In this document: in pieces, positions 8,967-17,405 of the stretch
Position numbering within the stretch: position 1 is the stretch's first letter
Layout of the letters: each line of letters starts with the position of its first letter
DNA from: CAZJFH01 sp964545205
GTDB taxonomy: Bacteria; Pseudomonadota; Alphaproteobacteria; Rhodospirillales; Magnetospirillaceae
DNA: 64,000 nt
Direction: 5' to 3'
Assembly: GCA_964545205.1 (NCBI GenBank)
Contig: CAZJFH010000008.1
Coordinates: 1 to 64,000, forward strand
The notes under the pieces: model-generated
The model's input: the letters and a program-made list of their open reading frames with translations, nothing else
Told to the model about the DNA's origin: nothing
Databases searched by the model: none
Translations under genes and position numbers: made by a program

Positions 8967-9488
8967 TCAGGCCCTGGGACCGCCGCGCGCCGGCGTCAGC
9001 GCCCGCGCCGCCAGCACCCGCTCTTCGAGCTGGACCCGGTGGGCCAGCACGAGCGCGTTCAGCACCGTGAACGCCAGCGCGATCCACAACGCCCCGAAGG
9101 CCATCGGCAGCACCGCGATCTCGGCGGTGACCACCATGTAGTTGGGATGGCGGACGAAGCGGTAGGGACCGCGGCTGACCGGCGGCTCCGGCACCAGGAT
9201 CAGCCGGGTCGTCCAGTACTCGCCCAGGGCGGCCATCGCCCAGACCCGCAGGACCTGCAACGCGGCGAACACGGCGATCAGCGCCACGAAGGGCTTGGTT
9301 TCCGGCGGGATCGCCACCGCCATCGCCAGCAGCCAGCCGGCATGGAACACCACGAACAGCCGGTAGTGCTCGCGGCCGACCTCGACGCCGCCGCGGTCGA
9401 GCAGCCGCCGGGTGTTGCGCCGCGACAACGCCAGCTCGAGAAGGCGCTGCGCGGCGACCAGTCCGATCAGGATCTGAAGGATGGTCAT
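8967..9488 (-). CDS. Isoprenylcysteine carboxyl methyltransferase (ICMT) family protein
   Basis: A 173-residue integral membrane methyltransferase. The C-terminal signature RGPYRFVRHPNYMVVTAEI, the SAM-binding region of the ICMT/PEMT fold, is clear, and several hydrophobic segments surround it. The ATG at 9488 overlaps the stop of the upstream type III polyketide synthase (ATGA). In Bacillus subtilis the equivalent pair BpsA–BpsB makes alkylpyrones and then O-methylates them; by analogy this enzyme probably methylates the product of its neighbour. The product itself is an inference. Confidence 0.85.
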   Translation of the reverse strand: MTILQILIGLVAAQRLLELALSRRNTRRLLDRGGVEVGREHYRLFVVFHAGWLLAMAVAIPPETKPFVALIAVFAALQVLRVWAMAALGEYWTTRLILVPEPPVSRGPYRFVRHPNYMVVTAEIAVLPMAFGALWIALAFTVLNALVLAHRVQLEERVLAARALTPARGGPRA

Positions 9489-10534
9489 GAGACCTCGATC
9501 ATCTGAAACCCCGCGGTGAAGCCCGGCCCCAGCCCCGAGACCAGCCAGCGCCCGCGCCGCGGCGGCCGCGCCAGGGCGCGCTCCAGCACGAACAACACCG
9601 TCGCCGCCGACATGTTGCCGAACCCGCGCAGCACCTCGCGCTCCAGCGCCAGCGCCCCGGGGCGCAGCCCGAACGCCTCCTCCAGCGCCGCCACCACCTT
9701 GGCGCCGCCGGGATGGCAGACCGGCAGGGCGACGCGCTCCAGGTCGAGCCCGGCGCGGTCGAGGAACGCGTCGACCACCGGCCGCAACCGCCGCCGGACC
9801 AGCGACGGGATGTCGCGCGAGAACAGCACGCCGAAGCCGTCGTCCTCGATCCGCCAGCCCATCACGTCGAGCGAGCCCGGCCAGCGGTGTTCGCCGGCGG
9901 CGCCGAGCCGCGGGCCGTCGGCCTCGCCCGACAGCAGCACGGCGGCGGCGCCGTCGCCGAACAGCGCGGTGGCGACGATGTTGCCGTTGGACTGGTCGTT
10001 GGACCGGAAGGTCAGGCCGCACAGTTCGACCACCACCAGCAGCACCCGCGAGCCCGGCTGGGCGCGGGCCAGCGCCGCCGCGCGCGACAGGCCCAGCACG
10101 CCGCCGGCGCAGCCGAACCCGAACACCGGCAGCCGCACCACCTCGGGCCGCAAGCCCAGCCGCTCGGCCAGCAGCGCGTCGAGGCCGGGCGTGGCGACGC
10201 CGGTGGTCGATACGGTGACGACCTGGTCGATCGCCGACGGGCCAAGGCCGGCGCGCTCGAGGCAGGCCCGCACCGCTTCGGCGGCCAGATCCAGCGCGTG
10301 CTCGACATAGAGGCGGTTGCGCTCGCGCCAGCCGTGCGGCCGCAGGTACCAGTCGAGCGGCACGCAGGAATGGCGGCGCTCGATGCCGGAATTGGCGTAG
10401 ATCGGCATCATGCGTTCGATGTCGGCCGCCCGGCCGGCGAACAGGCGGCGCGCCGCCGCCATGACCTCCTCGCGATGGATGAGGTGCGGCGGCACGGCGG
10501 TGGCGATGCTGGCGAGGCGCGGGTCCGTTGACAT
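9485..10534 (-). CDS. Type III polyketide synthase (chalcone/stilbene synthase family)
   Basis: A 349-residue homodimeric condensing enzyme that extends an acyl-CoA starter with malonyl-CoA and cyclises the chain. The catalytic triad is visible: Cys142 in GFGCAGGVLG, His274 in VCHPGGAK and Asn307 in GFGNMSAAT. The length is typical. I chose the ATG at 10534 (MSTDPRLASIATAVPP), because it begins just before the conserved first strand; an upstream ATG adds unrelated sequence. It overlaps the following methyltransferase gene by 4 bp. A long-chain alkylpyrone or alkylresorcinol-type product is likely but unproven. Confidence 0.92.
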   Translation of the reverse strand: MSTDPRLASIATAVPPHLIHREEVMAAARRLFAGRAADIERMMPIYANSGIERRHSCVPLDWYLRPHGWRERNRLYVEHALDLAAEAVRACLERAGLGPSAIDQVVTVSTTGVATPGLDALLAERLGLRPEVVRLPVFGFGCAGGVLGLSRAAALARAQPGSRVLLVVVELCGLTFRSNDQSNGNIVATALFGDGAAAVLLSGEADGPRLGAAGEHRWPGSLDVMGWRIEDDGFGVLFSRDIPSLVRRRLRPVVDAFLDRAGLDLERVALPVCHPGGAKVVAALEEAFGLRPGALALEREVLRGFGNMSAATVLFVLERALARPPRRGRWLVSGLGPGFTAGFQMIEVS

Positions 10535-10595
10535 GTTCTCCCCTGATGCGAGACTGTCTTGATCTGGGGCCGCAGCGCCCGCGCCGGGAGGGCAC

Positions 10596-11480
10596 ATGCA
10601 CGAAAGGTTCGTCGCCGCGCGGGCCGAACTCGGCGACACCGCCATCGCCTACGACCTCGGCGGAAACGGTCCGCCGCTGCTGCTTCTGCACGGCTATCCG
10701 CAAACCCGGCTGATCTGGCGCAAGCTGGCCCCGGCCCTGGCCGAGCGGTTCACCGTGGTCGCGGCGGACCTGCGCGGCTACGGCGAGTCGGGAACGCCGG
10801 TATCCGGCCGCGACCACGCCGGCTACTCCAAGCGGGCGATGGCCGCCGACATGGTGGCGCTGATGCGCCGGCTCGGGCACGAGCGCTTCATGGTCGCCGG
10901 CCACGACCGCGGCGGGCGCGTCGGCCACCGCATGGCGCTGGACCATCCGGGCCGCGTGCAACGGCTGGCGGTCTTGGATATCGCCCCGACCCACCATATG
11001 TATCGGTCGACCGATATGGCGTTCGCCCGGGCGTATTATCACTGGTTCTTCCTGATCCAGCCTTACGACCTGCCCGAACGGCTGATCGGCGCCGATCCGG
11101 AGTTCTTCCTGCGGTGGACGATGCGAAGCTGGTGCAAGAGCGAGGGAGCGATCGAAGAGGCGGCGATGGCCGAATACGCGCGCCGTTTCGCGAATCCGGC
11201 GGTGATCCACGCCACCTGCGAGGACTATCGCGCGGCGGCCACGATCGACCTGACCCACGACGAAGCCGACCTGGAGCGCAAGATCGATTGTCCGGTGCTG
11301 GCGCTGTGGGGCGCCGACGGGGTGGTCGGCCGGAGCTTCGATCCGCTGGCGGCCTGGCGCGAGCGCGCGCACGACGTTCGCGGCCACGCGGTGCCCGGCG
11401 GCCATTTCGTTCCCGAGGAGGCACCGGACCACACATTGGCCGCATTCCTGGCGTTCTTTGCCAATGACGGCATACAATAG
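10596..11480 (+). CDS. Alpha/beta hydrolase, haloacetate (fluoroacetate) dehalogenase-like
   Basis: A 294-residue alpha/beta-hydrolase. The nucleophile elbow is GHDRGGR with Asp104; Asp128 (LDIAPT) and His270 (GGHFVPEE) complete the triad. The segment YYHWFFLIQP with His149-Trp150, and Tyr211, match the halide pocket of fluoroacetate dehalogenases such as RPA1163. These features favour C–halogen cleavage of a haloacetate over ester hydrolysis, although epoxide hydrolases are related. The gene is divergent from the polyketide synthase, with about 60 bp between starts. Confidence 0.8.
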   Translation: MHERFVAARAELGDTAIAYDLGGNGPPLLLLHGYPQTRLIWRKLAPALAERFTVVAADLRGYGESGTPVSGRDHAGYSKRAMAADMVALMRRLGHERFMVAGHDRGGRVGHRMALDHPGRVQRLAVLDIAPTHHMYRSTDMAFARAYYHWFFLIQPYDLPERLIGADPEFFLRWTMRSWCKSEGAIEEAAMAEYARRFANPAVIHATCEDYRAAATIDLTHDEADLERKIDCPVLALWGADGVVGRSFDPLAAWRERAHDVRGHAVPGGHFVPEEAPDHTLAAFLAFFANDGIQ

Positions 11481-11501
11481 CTGCAATCTTCCGGAACGAC
11501 G

Positions 11502-12251
11502 ATGAGCCACGAGACACCCGCCGACCCCGAAACGCCGCCAGCCGGCGAATCCGAACACCACGAGAAGCATGGCCACATGGGCATGATGGCGCGGCTGCGC
11601 GCCTATTTCTTCGCCGGCATCCTGATCACCGCCCCGATCTCGATCACCTTCTACCTGGCATGGATCTTCATCAGCTTCGTCGACGAGAAGGTCACGCCGC
11701 TGATCCCCGACGCCTACAATCCGCAACGCTGGGGCGTGCCGGGCATCGGCCTGCTGATCATCATCGTCGGGCTGACGCTGATCGGCGCGGTGACCGCCGG
11801 CTGGGTCGGCCGCACCCTGACCGGCTTGAGCGAGCGGGTGCTGGCGCGGATGCCGGTGATCCGCGGCATCTATTCGGCGACCAAGCAGATCTTCGAGACG
11901 GTGCTGGCGCAGAAGTCGAACGCCTTCCGCGAGGTGGTGCTGATCGAATATCCGCGCCGCGGCATCTGGACCATGGCCTTCCTGTCCGGCTACACCAGCG
12001 GCGAGGTGCAGGCGGTGACCTCGCAGGAATGCGTCAACGTCTTCGTGCCGACGACGCCCAACCCGACCTCGGGCTTCCTGCTGTTCGTGCCCAGGGCCGA
12101 CATCATCCGCCTGGACATGACGGTCGAGGAAGGCGTCAAGATGGTGGTCTCGGGCGGCATCATCACCCCGGAATGGGCGCCGAAGGGCAAGAACGGCGGC
12201 AAGCTCCCGGCGCCGGCCGACGCCGAGCAGCGGGCGGACAGCGCGGCGTAG
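11502..12251 (+). CDS. DUF502 membrane protein
   Basis: A 249-residue inner-membrane protein of the DUF502 family. A His-rich hydrophilic N-terminus (residues 1-28) precedes two hydrophobic segments (about 34-56 and 77-103). The soluble domain then begins with the family motif MPVIRGIYSATKQIFETV, followed by the conserved stretch VFVPTTPNPTSGFLLFVP. The function of the family is not established. It starts 21 bp after the dehalogenase-like gene and may be co-transcribed with it. Confidence 0.85.
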   Translation: MSHETPADPETPPAGESEHHEKHGHMGMMARLRAYFFAGILITAPISITFYLAWIFISFVDEKVTPLIPDAYNPQRWGVPGIGLLIIIVGLTLIGAVTAGWVGRTLTGLSERVLARMPVIRGIYSATKQIFETVLAQKSNAFREVVLIEYPRRGIWTMAFLSGYTSGEVQAVTSQECVNVFVPTTPNPTSGFLLFVPRADIIRLDMTVEEGVKMVVSGGIITPEWAPKGKNGGKLPAPADAEQRADSAA

Positions 12252-12313
12252 TTGCCGCGCGCGACGACTTGGCGTAAGTACGGCCGTCTCGATCACCGGC
12301 CGACGACACGACC

Positions 12314-12937
12314 ATGAAGGAAGCCCGGGCCTGGGTGCGCCTGCCGTCGCGCAAGCGGCTGGACCTGCTCAACCCCACACCGTTCGACTGGGACGACCAG
12401 GACCTGGCGCTGGGTCTCGCGCGCACCTATCGCTGGGGCGGTCATTCCGTGTGGCCGCTGCCGTTGTCGGTGGCGCAGCACTCGCTGACCGTCCTGGCCC
12501 TGCGCCGGGCCTGGGCGCCGACCGGACTCGACCCGCGCGTCGAGATGCGCGAACTGTGCCACGACGCCGAGGAAGGCCTGCTCGGCTTCGATCCGATCTC
12601 GGTGATCAAGCCGTTCCTGGGCGCCGAGTTCAAGAAGATGACCCAGCGCCTGGACGCGGCGGTGTTCCATCGCTACGGCCTGCCGCAATGGACGCCGGAC
12701 GAGAAGCGCGTCCACAAGAAGGCCGACCGGGTCGCCGCCGCCTCGGAGGCCACCCATGTCGCCGGGTGGAGCCCCGACGAGGTGCGCAAGACCCTGGGCA
12801 TCCCGCTCAAGCCGCTCGACGCCGACCCGCTGGTGCGCGTCTACGGCGGCACGCCCTGGGAGCCGTGGCCGGCAGACGTGTCGGCCGAGCGTTTCCTGAC
12901 CGAACTGCGCAGGCTCAAACGCCGCCTCGCCGTTTGA
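12314..12937 (+). CDS. HD-domain phosphohydrolase
   Basis: A 207-residue HD-superfamily protein. The metal-binding signature is visible: QHS near residue 56, then the HD pair in CHDAEEGLLGFDPISVIKP around residues 82-100, and a later Asp near residue 140 (KKADR). This layout resembles 5'-nucleotidase/YfbR-type HD hydrolases. The substrate is probably a nucleotide but cannot be specified. The start ATG at 12314 lies 62 bp after the DUF502 gene. Confidence 0.8.
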   Translation: MKEARAWVRLPSRKRLDLLNPTPFDWDDQDLALGLARTYRWGGHSVWPLPLSVAQHSLTVLALRRAWAPTGLDPRVEMRELCHDAEEGLLGFDPISVIKPFLGAEFKKMTQRLDAAVFHRYGLPQWTPDEKRVHKKADRVAAASEATHVAGWSPDEVRKTLGIPLKPLDADPLVRVYGGTPWEPWPADVSAERFLTELRRLKRRLAV

Positions 12938-13033
12938 CGGCGGACAAAGACGCCCCCAACTCCATCGGACAAGATCGGTGCACCGGCCGCGAACAAGGCC
13001 GGCGGCAATGAACGCGTCCAGGGAGAATACGAC

Positions 13034-13348
13034 ATGGTGGAGGAGATCCGCACCGACGAGCACGGCTATCTCACCGATCCGGGCGACTGGAGCGAGGCGG
13101 TGGCCGAGGAACTGGCCCGGCGCGAGGGCATCACGCTGACCGAGGAGCACTGGGAGGTGCTGCGCTTCATGCGCGCCTGGCTCGACGAACACCGCGTCGC
13201 GCCCGACGTGCGGCACGTGATCAAGCACCTCAAGACGACGCGCGGCGCCGACCGCAACCGCGTCTTCGAGCTGTTCCCCTACGGCTACGTCCAGCAGGCC
13301 TGCAAGGTCGCCGGCATGATCAAGCCGCGGGCCTGGTCGACCGGCTGA
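13034..13348 (+). CDS. TusE/DsrC/DsvC family sulfur relay protein lacking the penultimate Cys
   Basis: A 104-residue member of the DsrC family (recognisable by TEEHWEVLRFMRAWLDEH and the C-terminal YVQQACKVAGMIKP). DsrC proteins carry persulfide on a penultimate cysteine 11 residues after a second cysteine. Here the upstream cysteine is present (Cys90), but the position 11 residues later is Trp101 and the chain ends STG. It therefore cannot work as a canonical TusE/DsrC carrier and may be regulatory or use a single thiol. GGGAG precedes the ATG. The last 29 bp overlap a convergent membrane-protein gene. Confidence 0.85.
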   Translation: MVEEIRTDEHGYLTDPGDWSEAVAEELARREGITLTEEHWEVLRFMRAWLDEHRVAPDVRHVIKHLKTTRGADRNRVFELFPYGYVQQACKVAGMIKPRAWSTG

Positions 13349-13847
13349 CGACGGCGCGGGCGAAATAGGCGCCGGCGACGGCGCCGACGCCGTCCCAGCC
13401 GAGATCCCAGATGGTGTCGCCGAGGCCGCCGCCTAGGCCGGCCGCGTACTCGAACACCTCCCACAGCGCGCCGACGGCGATGCCGAAGCTGGCCAGGGCG
13501 GCGATCAGGACGTAGCCGCCCAGCCGGCCGAAAATCGCCGTGCCGACCGCCGCCGCGACCGCGAACCCCGCCAGCGCGTGGGCGAACTCGTCGTAGATCC
13601 GGACCGCCTCGAACAGGCCGAACACGTAGCCGAACCCGGCCACCAGCCCGGCCGCCACCAGCGGCGCCACCAGCACCGTCGGCACCCGACGCGGCAGCGC
13701 GAGCAGTCCGGCCGCGGTGGCGACGAAGCCCCAGAGGACCCCGGACTTGACGAACTCGCCGGCCATCGCCGCGGCGCCGGCGAGAAGCGCGGTGGCCACG
13801 ACGCCGGCGCCGATCGCGCCCGAGAGGATGAGGTCGTTGCGGGTCAT
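13320..13847 (-). CDS. DUF2238/YjdF-like membrane protein
   Basis: A 175-residue polytopic inner-membrane protein with five or six hydrophobic segments. The family motifs are RIYDEFAHALAGF near residue 84, GALWEVFEYA near 127 and DTIWDLGWDGVGAV near 143. No transport or enzymatic role is known for the family. The 3' end overlaps that of the DsrC-like gene on the opposite strand by 29 bp. Confidence 0.75.
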   Translation of the reverse strand: MTRNDLILSGAIGAGVVATALLAGAAAMAGEFVKSGVLWGFVATAAGLLALPRRVPTVLVAPLVAAGLVAGFGYVFGLFEAVRIYDEFAHALAGFAVAAAVGTAIFGRLGGYVLIAALASFGIAVGALWEVFEYAAGLGGGLGDTIWDLGWDGVGAVAGAYFARAVVSRSTRPAA

Positions 13848-13963
13848 GCCTCAATCCGAACCGACGACGGCGGCGATTGTTCTCCGGCCCCGGCCGGCAC
13901 GGCGACGGAACAACGCCCTGCGGTGGGTGTTGGCGAGGAGAAGCATCCATCAGGGAGACCGAC

Positions 13964-14431
13964 ATGAAGACTCTCAGCATCATGCTCGCCGCCACCGCCC
14001 TGGCGCTGCCGCTGTCGGCCGGCGCCGCCGAGGACAAGCGCGCCGAGGGCATGCAGCAGCAGACCTCGGCCGAGATGGCGACGGCGGTCACCGACCTGTC
14101 GCAGGACGAGATGCGCAAGCTGATCGGCAAGAGCATCCAGACCAACGCCGGCAACAAGCTGGGCGAGATCACCGACGTCGTCACCCGCGACGGCAAGGCC
14201 GCCCAGGTGGTGGTCCGGGTCGGCGGCGAACTGGAGATGATCGGCGCCGAGGACGACCGCATCATGATCGACGCCGACACCCTGACCCGCGCGCCGACCG
14301 AGGAGAACATGCTGGTCACCAGCACCACGATGTCGCAGCTCGAGGCGGCGCCGAAATTCCTGCGCGACGAGGGCACCAGCGCCCAGAAGGCCGCGACCGG
14401 CGCCGACGCCGCCAAGGACAAGGCCGACTGA
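13964..14431 (+). CDS. Exported PRC-barrel domain protein
   Basis: A 155-residue protein with a clear signal peptide (MKTLSIMLAATALALPLSAGA, cleavage near residue 22). A PRC-barrel-like domain follows, with SIQTNAGNKLGEITDVVTRD near residues 60-80. The C-terminal tail is Ala/Asp/Lys-rich. The ATG at 13964 follows GGGAG. It forms a tandem pair with the next gene, 16 bp downstream. PRC-barrels are best known as cytosolic modules (for example in RimM), so secretion is notable; exported versions are common but uncharacterised in alphaproteobacteria. Confidence 0.75.
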   Translation: MKTLSIMLAATALALPLSAGAAEDKRAEGMQQQTSAEMATAVTDLSQDEMRKLIGKSIQTNAGNKLGEITDVVTRDGKAAQVVVRVGGELEMIGAEDDRIMIDADTLTRAPTEENMLVTSTTMSQLEAAPKFLRDEGTSAQKAATGADAAKDKAD

Positions 14432-14447
14432 TCCAGGAGTCCGCACC

Positions 14448-15356
14448 ATGTCGCACCGCCTTTTCGCCACCGCCGCCCTGGGCGTGGCGGTCCTCGCCGG
14501 CGCGCCGGCGCCGGCCCAGGAGGCCGGCCTCGAAGGCCGCCGCGCCGGGACCATCCTCGGCCTCGACGCCCACGGCCCCGACGGCCGGCCGATCGGCGAG
14601 GTCGCCGACCTGCAGGTCGCCGACGACGCCCGGGTCATGTACATCGTCATCGACGACGAGCTCGGGGTGGAGGGCGATCTGGCGGTGCCGTGGGCGCATG
14701 CCGTGGTCACCGCCGAGACGGTGCAGGTGCCGAACCTGGACGCCGCCGTGCGCGCGTTCGGCGCGCCCGGCCCGCAGGGCTGGAGCTTCGCCGAGCTGCG
14801 CGGCGCCACCGTGCAGGCCGAGGGCGATCCCGAATGGGGCGAGCTGCGCGACGTGGTGATCGCGCCGCGCGGCAGCGTCGAGCAGTTCGTCGTCACCGCG
14901 GCGGGGGGCGAGACCTATCTGGTGCCGGCCGCCGGCGTCATGGTCGGCCCCGACGCCGAATACGCGAAGCTCACCCTGGACGCCGACCGGCTCGGCGCCC
15001 TGCCGCTGTATCCGCGCGGCGAGGTCGCCGAATCGCTCAAACCGCTGTCGGAAACGCCGGACAAGGCCGCCATCGCGCCGCGCGAGCGCATCGAGGCGCA
15101 GTTGGCGGACGACGTCCGCGACTGGCAGAGGCGGGTGATGCGCTTCGCGCATCTGGCGATGACCACGCCCGAGCGCATGGACGAGGCCGAGCAACTGACC
15201 CGCGACTTCAAGACGATGCAGCAGATGTGGCAGGGGCTGCGCCAGACCCGCGACGACAATTTCGAGACCATGGTCGAGAAGTTCGACGCCGCCCGCGAGC
15301 AACTGGCCGAGACCTGGGAAGAGGTCGGCGGCCCGGCGCTGGCCGGGATCGAGTGA
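14448..15356 (+). CDS. Exported protein with tandem PRC-barrel-like domains
   Basis: A 302-residue protein with a signal peptide (MSHRLFATAALGVAVLAGAPAPAQ). Two PRC-barrel-like repeats follow: the first around residues 35-100 (DGRPIGEVADLQVADDARVM), the second around 118-175 (GELRDVVIAPRGSVEQFVVT). The C-terminal 80 residues are predicted helical and rich in charged residues, possibly coiled coil. It begins 16 bp after the smaller PRC-barrel gene, so the two are probably one operon. Its role is unknown; envelope association is inferred from the signal peptide. Confidence 0.75.
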   Translation: MSHRLFATAALGVAVLAGAPAPAQEAGLEGRRAGTILGLDAHGPDGRPIGEVADLQVADDARVMYIVIDDELGVEGDLAVPWAHAVVTAETVQVPNLDAAVRAFGAPGPQGWSFAELRGATVQAEGDPEWGELRDVVIAPRGSVEQFVVTAAGGETYLVPAAGVMVGPDAEYAKLTLDADRLGALPLYPRGEVAESLKPLSETPDKAAIAPRERIEAQLADDVRDWQRRVMRFAHLAMTTPERMDEAEQLTRDFKTMQQMWQGLRQTRDDNFETMVEKFDAAREQLAETWEEVGGPALAGIE

Positions 15357-15359
15357 CGA

Positions 15360-16535
15360 TCACGGCCCGCCGAACAGGATCTCCTCGCGCTCGAACAGCC
15401 GCGCCGCCCAGCGCAGCAGCAGCCAGGCCGCGAACAGCGTCGCGGCGGCGGCGACGCCGTAGTGCAGCGGCGGCACCGGCGTGCCCCGCACCGCCTGGCC
15501 CATGACCACGGTCTGCGACAAGACCGGGATCAGCATCATCCACAGCTTGCCCTGCACCGGCATGAACACCATCACCAGGCCGGGCAGCGCCGGGGCCAGC
15601 GGCAGCAGGCCGAGCCAGGTCTGGGCCTCCTTGAAGCTGCGGGTCAGCGCCGCGATGATGATCTGGACGGCGACGGTGAACGCCATCAGCGGAACGGCGA
15701 TCGCAAACAGGTGCAGCGCGGTCGCCAGCCCGAAGCCGGTCCCGGGCGTGAATTGGTCGGGATTCGCCGCCGCGAAGGCCAGACCGAACCCCGAGAGCTG
15801 GACCAGCAGCGCCACCGTGGTGAAGGCGTAGGCGGCGAGATACTTGCCGAACATGATCTGCCAGCGCGGCACCGGCACGGTCAGCAGCGGCTCCAGCGAG
15901 CCGCGCTCGCGCTCGCCCGAGGTGGCGTCGATCGCCAGGTAGACGCCGCCGATGAACACCGTGAACATGATGAACGGCGGCACCAGGAACACCATCAGGT
16001 CGGCGGCCTGCCGGCGGACCGCGAAGGCGACGTTGTCGATCAGCACCGGTTGCGCCGCCTCGGCCGTCATGCCGCGCTCCGCAAGCCTGGCCTTCAGCAC
16101 CTCGTCCCGGTAGTCGTGCAGCAGCCGCGCCACCCGCGACGCCGCCACCTCGCCGCCGAGGCGCGACGAGTCGTTGACCACCTGCACCCGGCCCTGGCCG
16201 CCGGCGGCCAGCGTGGCGTCGAAGCCGGCGTCGACCACCACGACCACCGGCGGCCGCCCGGCCTTGACCGCGCGCTCGATGTCCGGCGGCGGCAGATGCA
16301 CCTCGACGCCCCGCCGCTCCAGGAACGCCACCAGGCTGGGGGCGTGCTCGGCGCCGGCGACCGGCAGCCCGGTCCGCTCGATGCCGCCCGACAGCGCGTC
16401 GGTCGTGAACTGCAGCAGCGCCGCGAACAGCAGCGGACCGAGGATCGGGTAGATCAGCGCCGCCAGCGCGCTGCGGCGGTCGCGGATGTTGTCGCCGACC
16501 TCCTTGACCAGCACCGCGACGATCGGATGCATCAT
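15360..16535 (-). CDS. ABC-2 type transporter permease (NatB-like)
   Basis: A 391-residue membrane permease. One N-terminal transmembrane helix (residues 20-42) is followed by a large extracytoplasmic domain and then about five helices in the C-terminal half. The conserved SGERERGSLEPLLTVPVPR motif typical of NatB-type ABC-2 permeases is present. The ATG at 16535 overlaps the stop of the ATPase gene (ATGA), with a second Met directly after it. NatB relatives export sodium or act in envelope stress; the substrate here is unknown. Confidence 0.88.
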   Translation of the reverse strand: MMHPIVAVLVKEVGDNIRDRRSALAALIYPILGPLLFAALLQFTTDALSGGIERTGLPVAGAEHAPSLVAFLERRGVEVHLPPPDIERAVKAGRPPVVVVVDAGFDATLAAGGQGRVQVVNDSSRLGGEVAASRVARLLHDYRDEVLKARLAERGMTAEAAQPVLIDNVAFAVRRQAADLMVFLVPPFIMFTVFIGGVYLAIDATSGERERGSLEPLLTVPVPRWQIMFGKYLAAYAFTTVALLVQLSGFGLAFAAANPDQFTPGTGFGLATALHLFAIAVPLMAFTVAVQIIIAALTRSFKEAQTWLGLLPLAPALPGLVMVFMPVQGKLWMMLIPVLSQTVVMGQAVRGTPVPPLHYGVAAAATLFAAWLLLRWAARLFEREEILFGGP

Positions 16536-17272
16536 GCCACCACCGCCCGCCGCGTGATCTCGATCAGCGATTCCTCGAGGTCGCCGCGGCCGGCGCTGGC
16601 GCACAGCTCCTCGACCGTGCCGGCGGCCAGGATGCGGCCGTGGCCGAGGACCAGGATGCGGTCGCACAGCGCCGCGACCTCCTGCAGGATGTGGCTGCAG
16701 AACAGGATGGCGCGGCCGCGCGCCCGCAGGTCGCGCAGCAGCGCCCGCACCGCGCGGCTGGAGGTGATGTCGAGGCCGTTGGTCGGCTCGTCGAACAGCA
16801 GGTTCTGCGGGTCGTGCACCAGGGCGCGGGCCAGCGCCACCTTCAGGCTCTGCCCGCGCGAGAAGCCCTTGGCGCGGCGGTCGATGATGTCGGACATGTC
16901 GAGCTGCGCCGCCAAGGTCTCGATGCGCTCCTCCAGCGCGGCGCCGCCGATGCCGTGCAGGCGGCCGTAGTAACGGATCTGCTCGCGCGCGGTCAGCCGC
17001 GGATAGAGCCCGCGCACGTCGGGCAAGACGCCGAGCCGCCGCTGCGCCGCCACCCGGTCGACGGCGACGTCGTGGCCGTCGATCACCACGCGGCCGCGGT
17101 CGGCCTGCAGCACCGTGCACAGGATGCGCATCGCCGTGGTCTTGCCGGCGCCGTTCGGGCCGACGATGCCCGTGATCTCGCCGTCGGGCGCGACGAAACT
17201 GACGTCGTCGAGCGCGGTCACCGCCCGGAACGTCTTGTGCAGCCCCTCGGCGACGATCATGCCGGCATCCAT
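16532..17272 (-). CDS. ABC transporter ATP-binding protein (NatA-like)
   Basis: A 246-residue ATPase that should power the permease encoded directly downstream. Walker A is GPNGAGKT near residue 38, the Q-loop region follows, Walker B is LLFDEPTNGLD near residue 157, and the H-loop His lies in LFCSHI. The signature motif reads FSRGQ in place of LSGGQ, a variation seen in NatA-type proteins. It overlaps the permease gene by 4 bp. A MarR-type regulator starts 134 bp away in the opposite direction. Confidence 0.92.
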   Translation of the reverse strand: MDAGMIVAEGLHKTFRAVTALDDVSFVAPDGEITGIVGPNGAGKTTAMRILCTVLQADRGRVVIDGHDVAVDRVAAQRRLGVLPDVRGLYPRLTAREQIRYYGRLHGIGGAALEERIETLAAQLDMSDIIDRRAKGFSRGQSLKVALARALVHDPQNLLFDEPTNGLDITSSRAVRALLRDLRARGRAILFCSHILQEVAALCDRILVLGHGRILAAGTVEELCASAGRGDLEESLIEITRRAVVA

Positions 17273-17405
17273 TCCGATCCCATGGACGCCAGGATAGCGC
17301 CGTCCTCGCCGGGCGGGAAGAATTAACCCCCGCGCGCATCCGCCGTACTTTGGCGTTCTCTTTCCGATTGCGGCCCCAGGCAGTTGGCAATATGATCGCC
17401 GCGAA

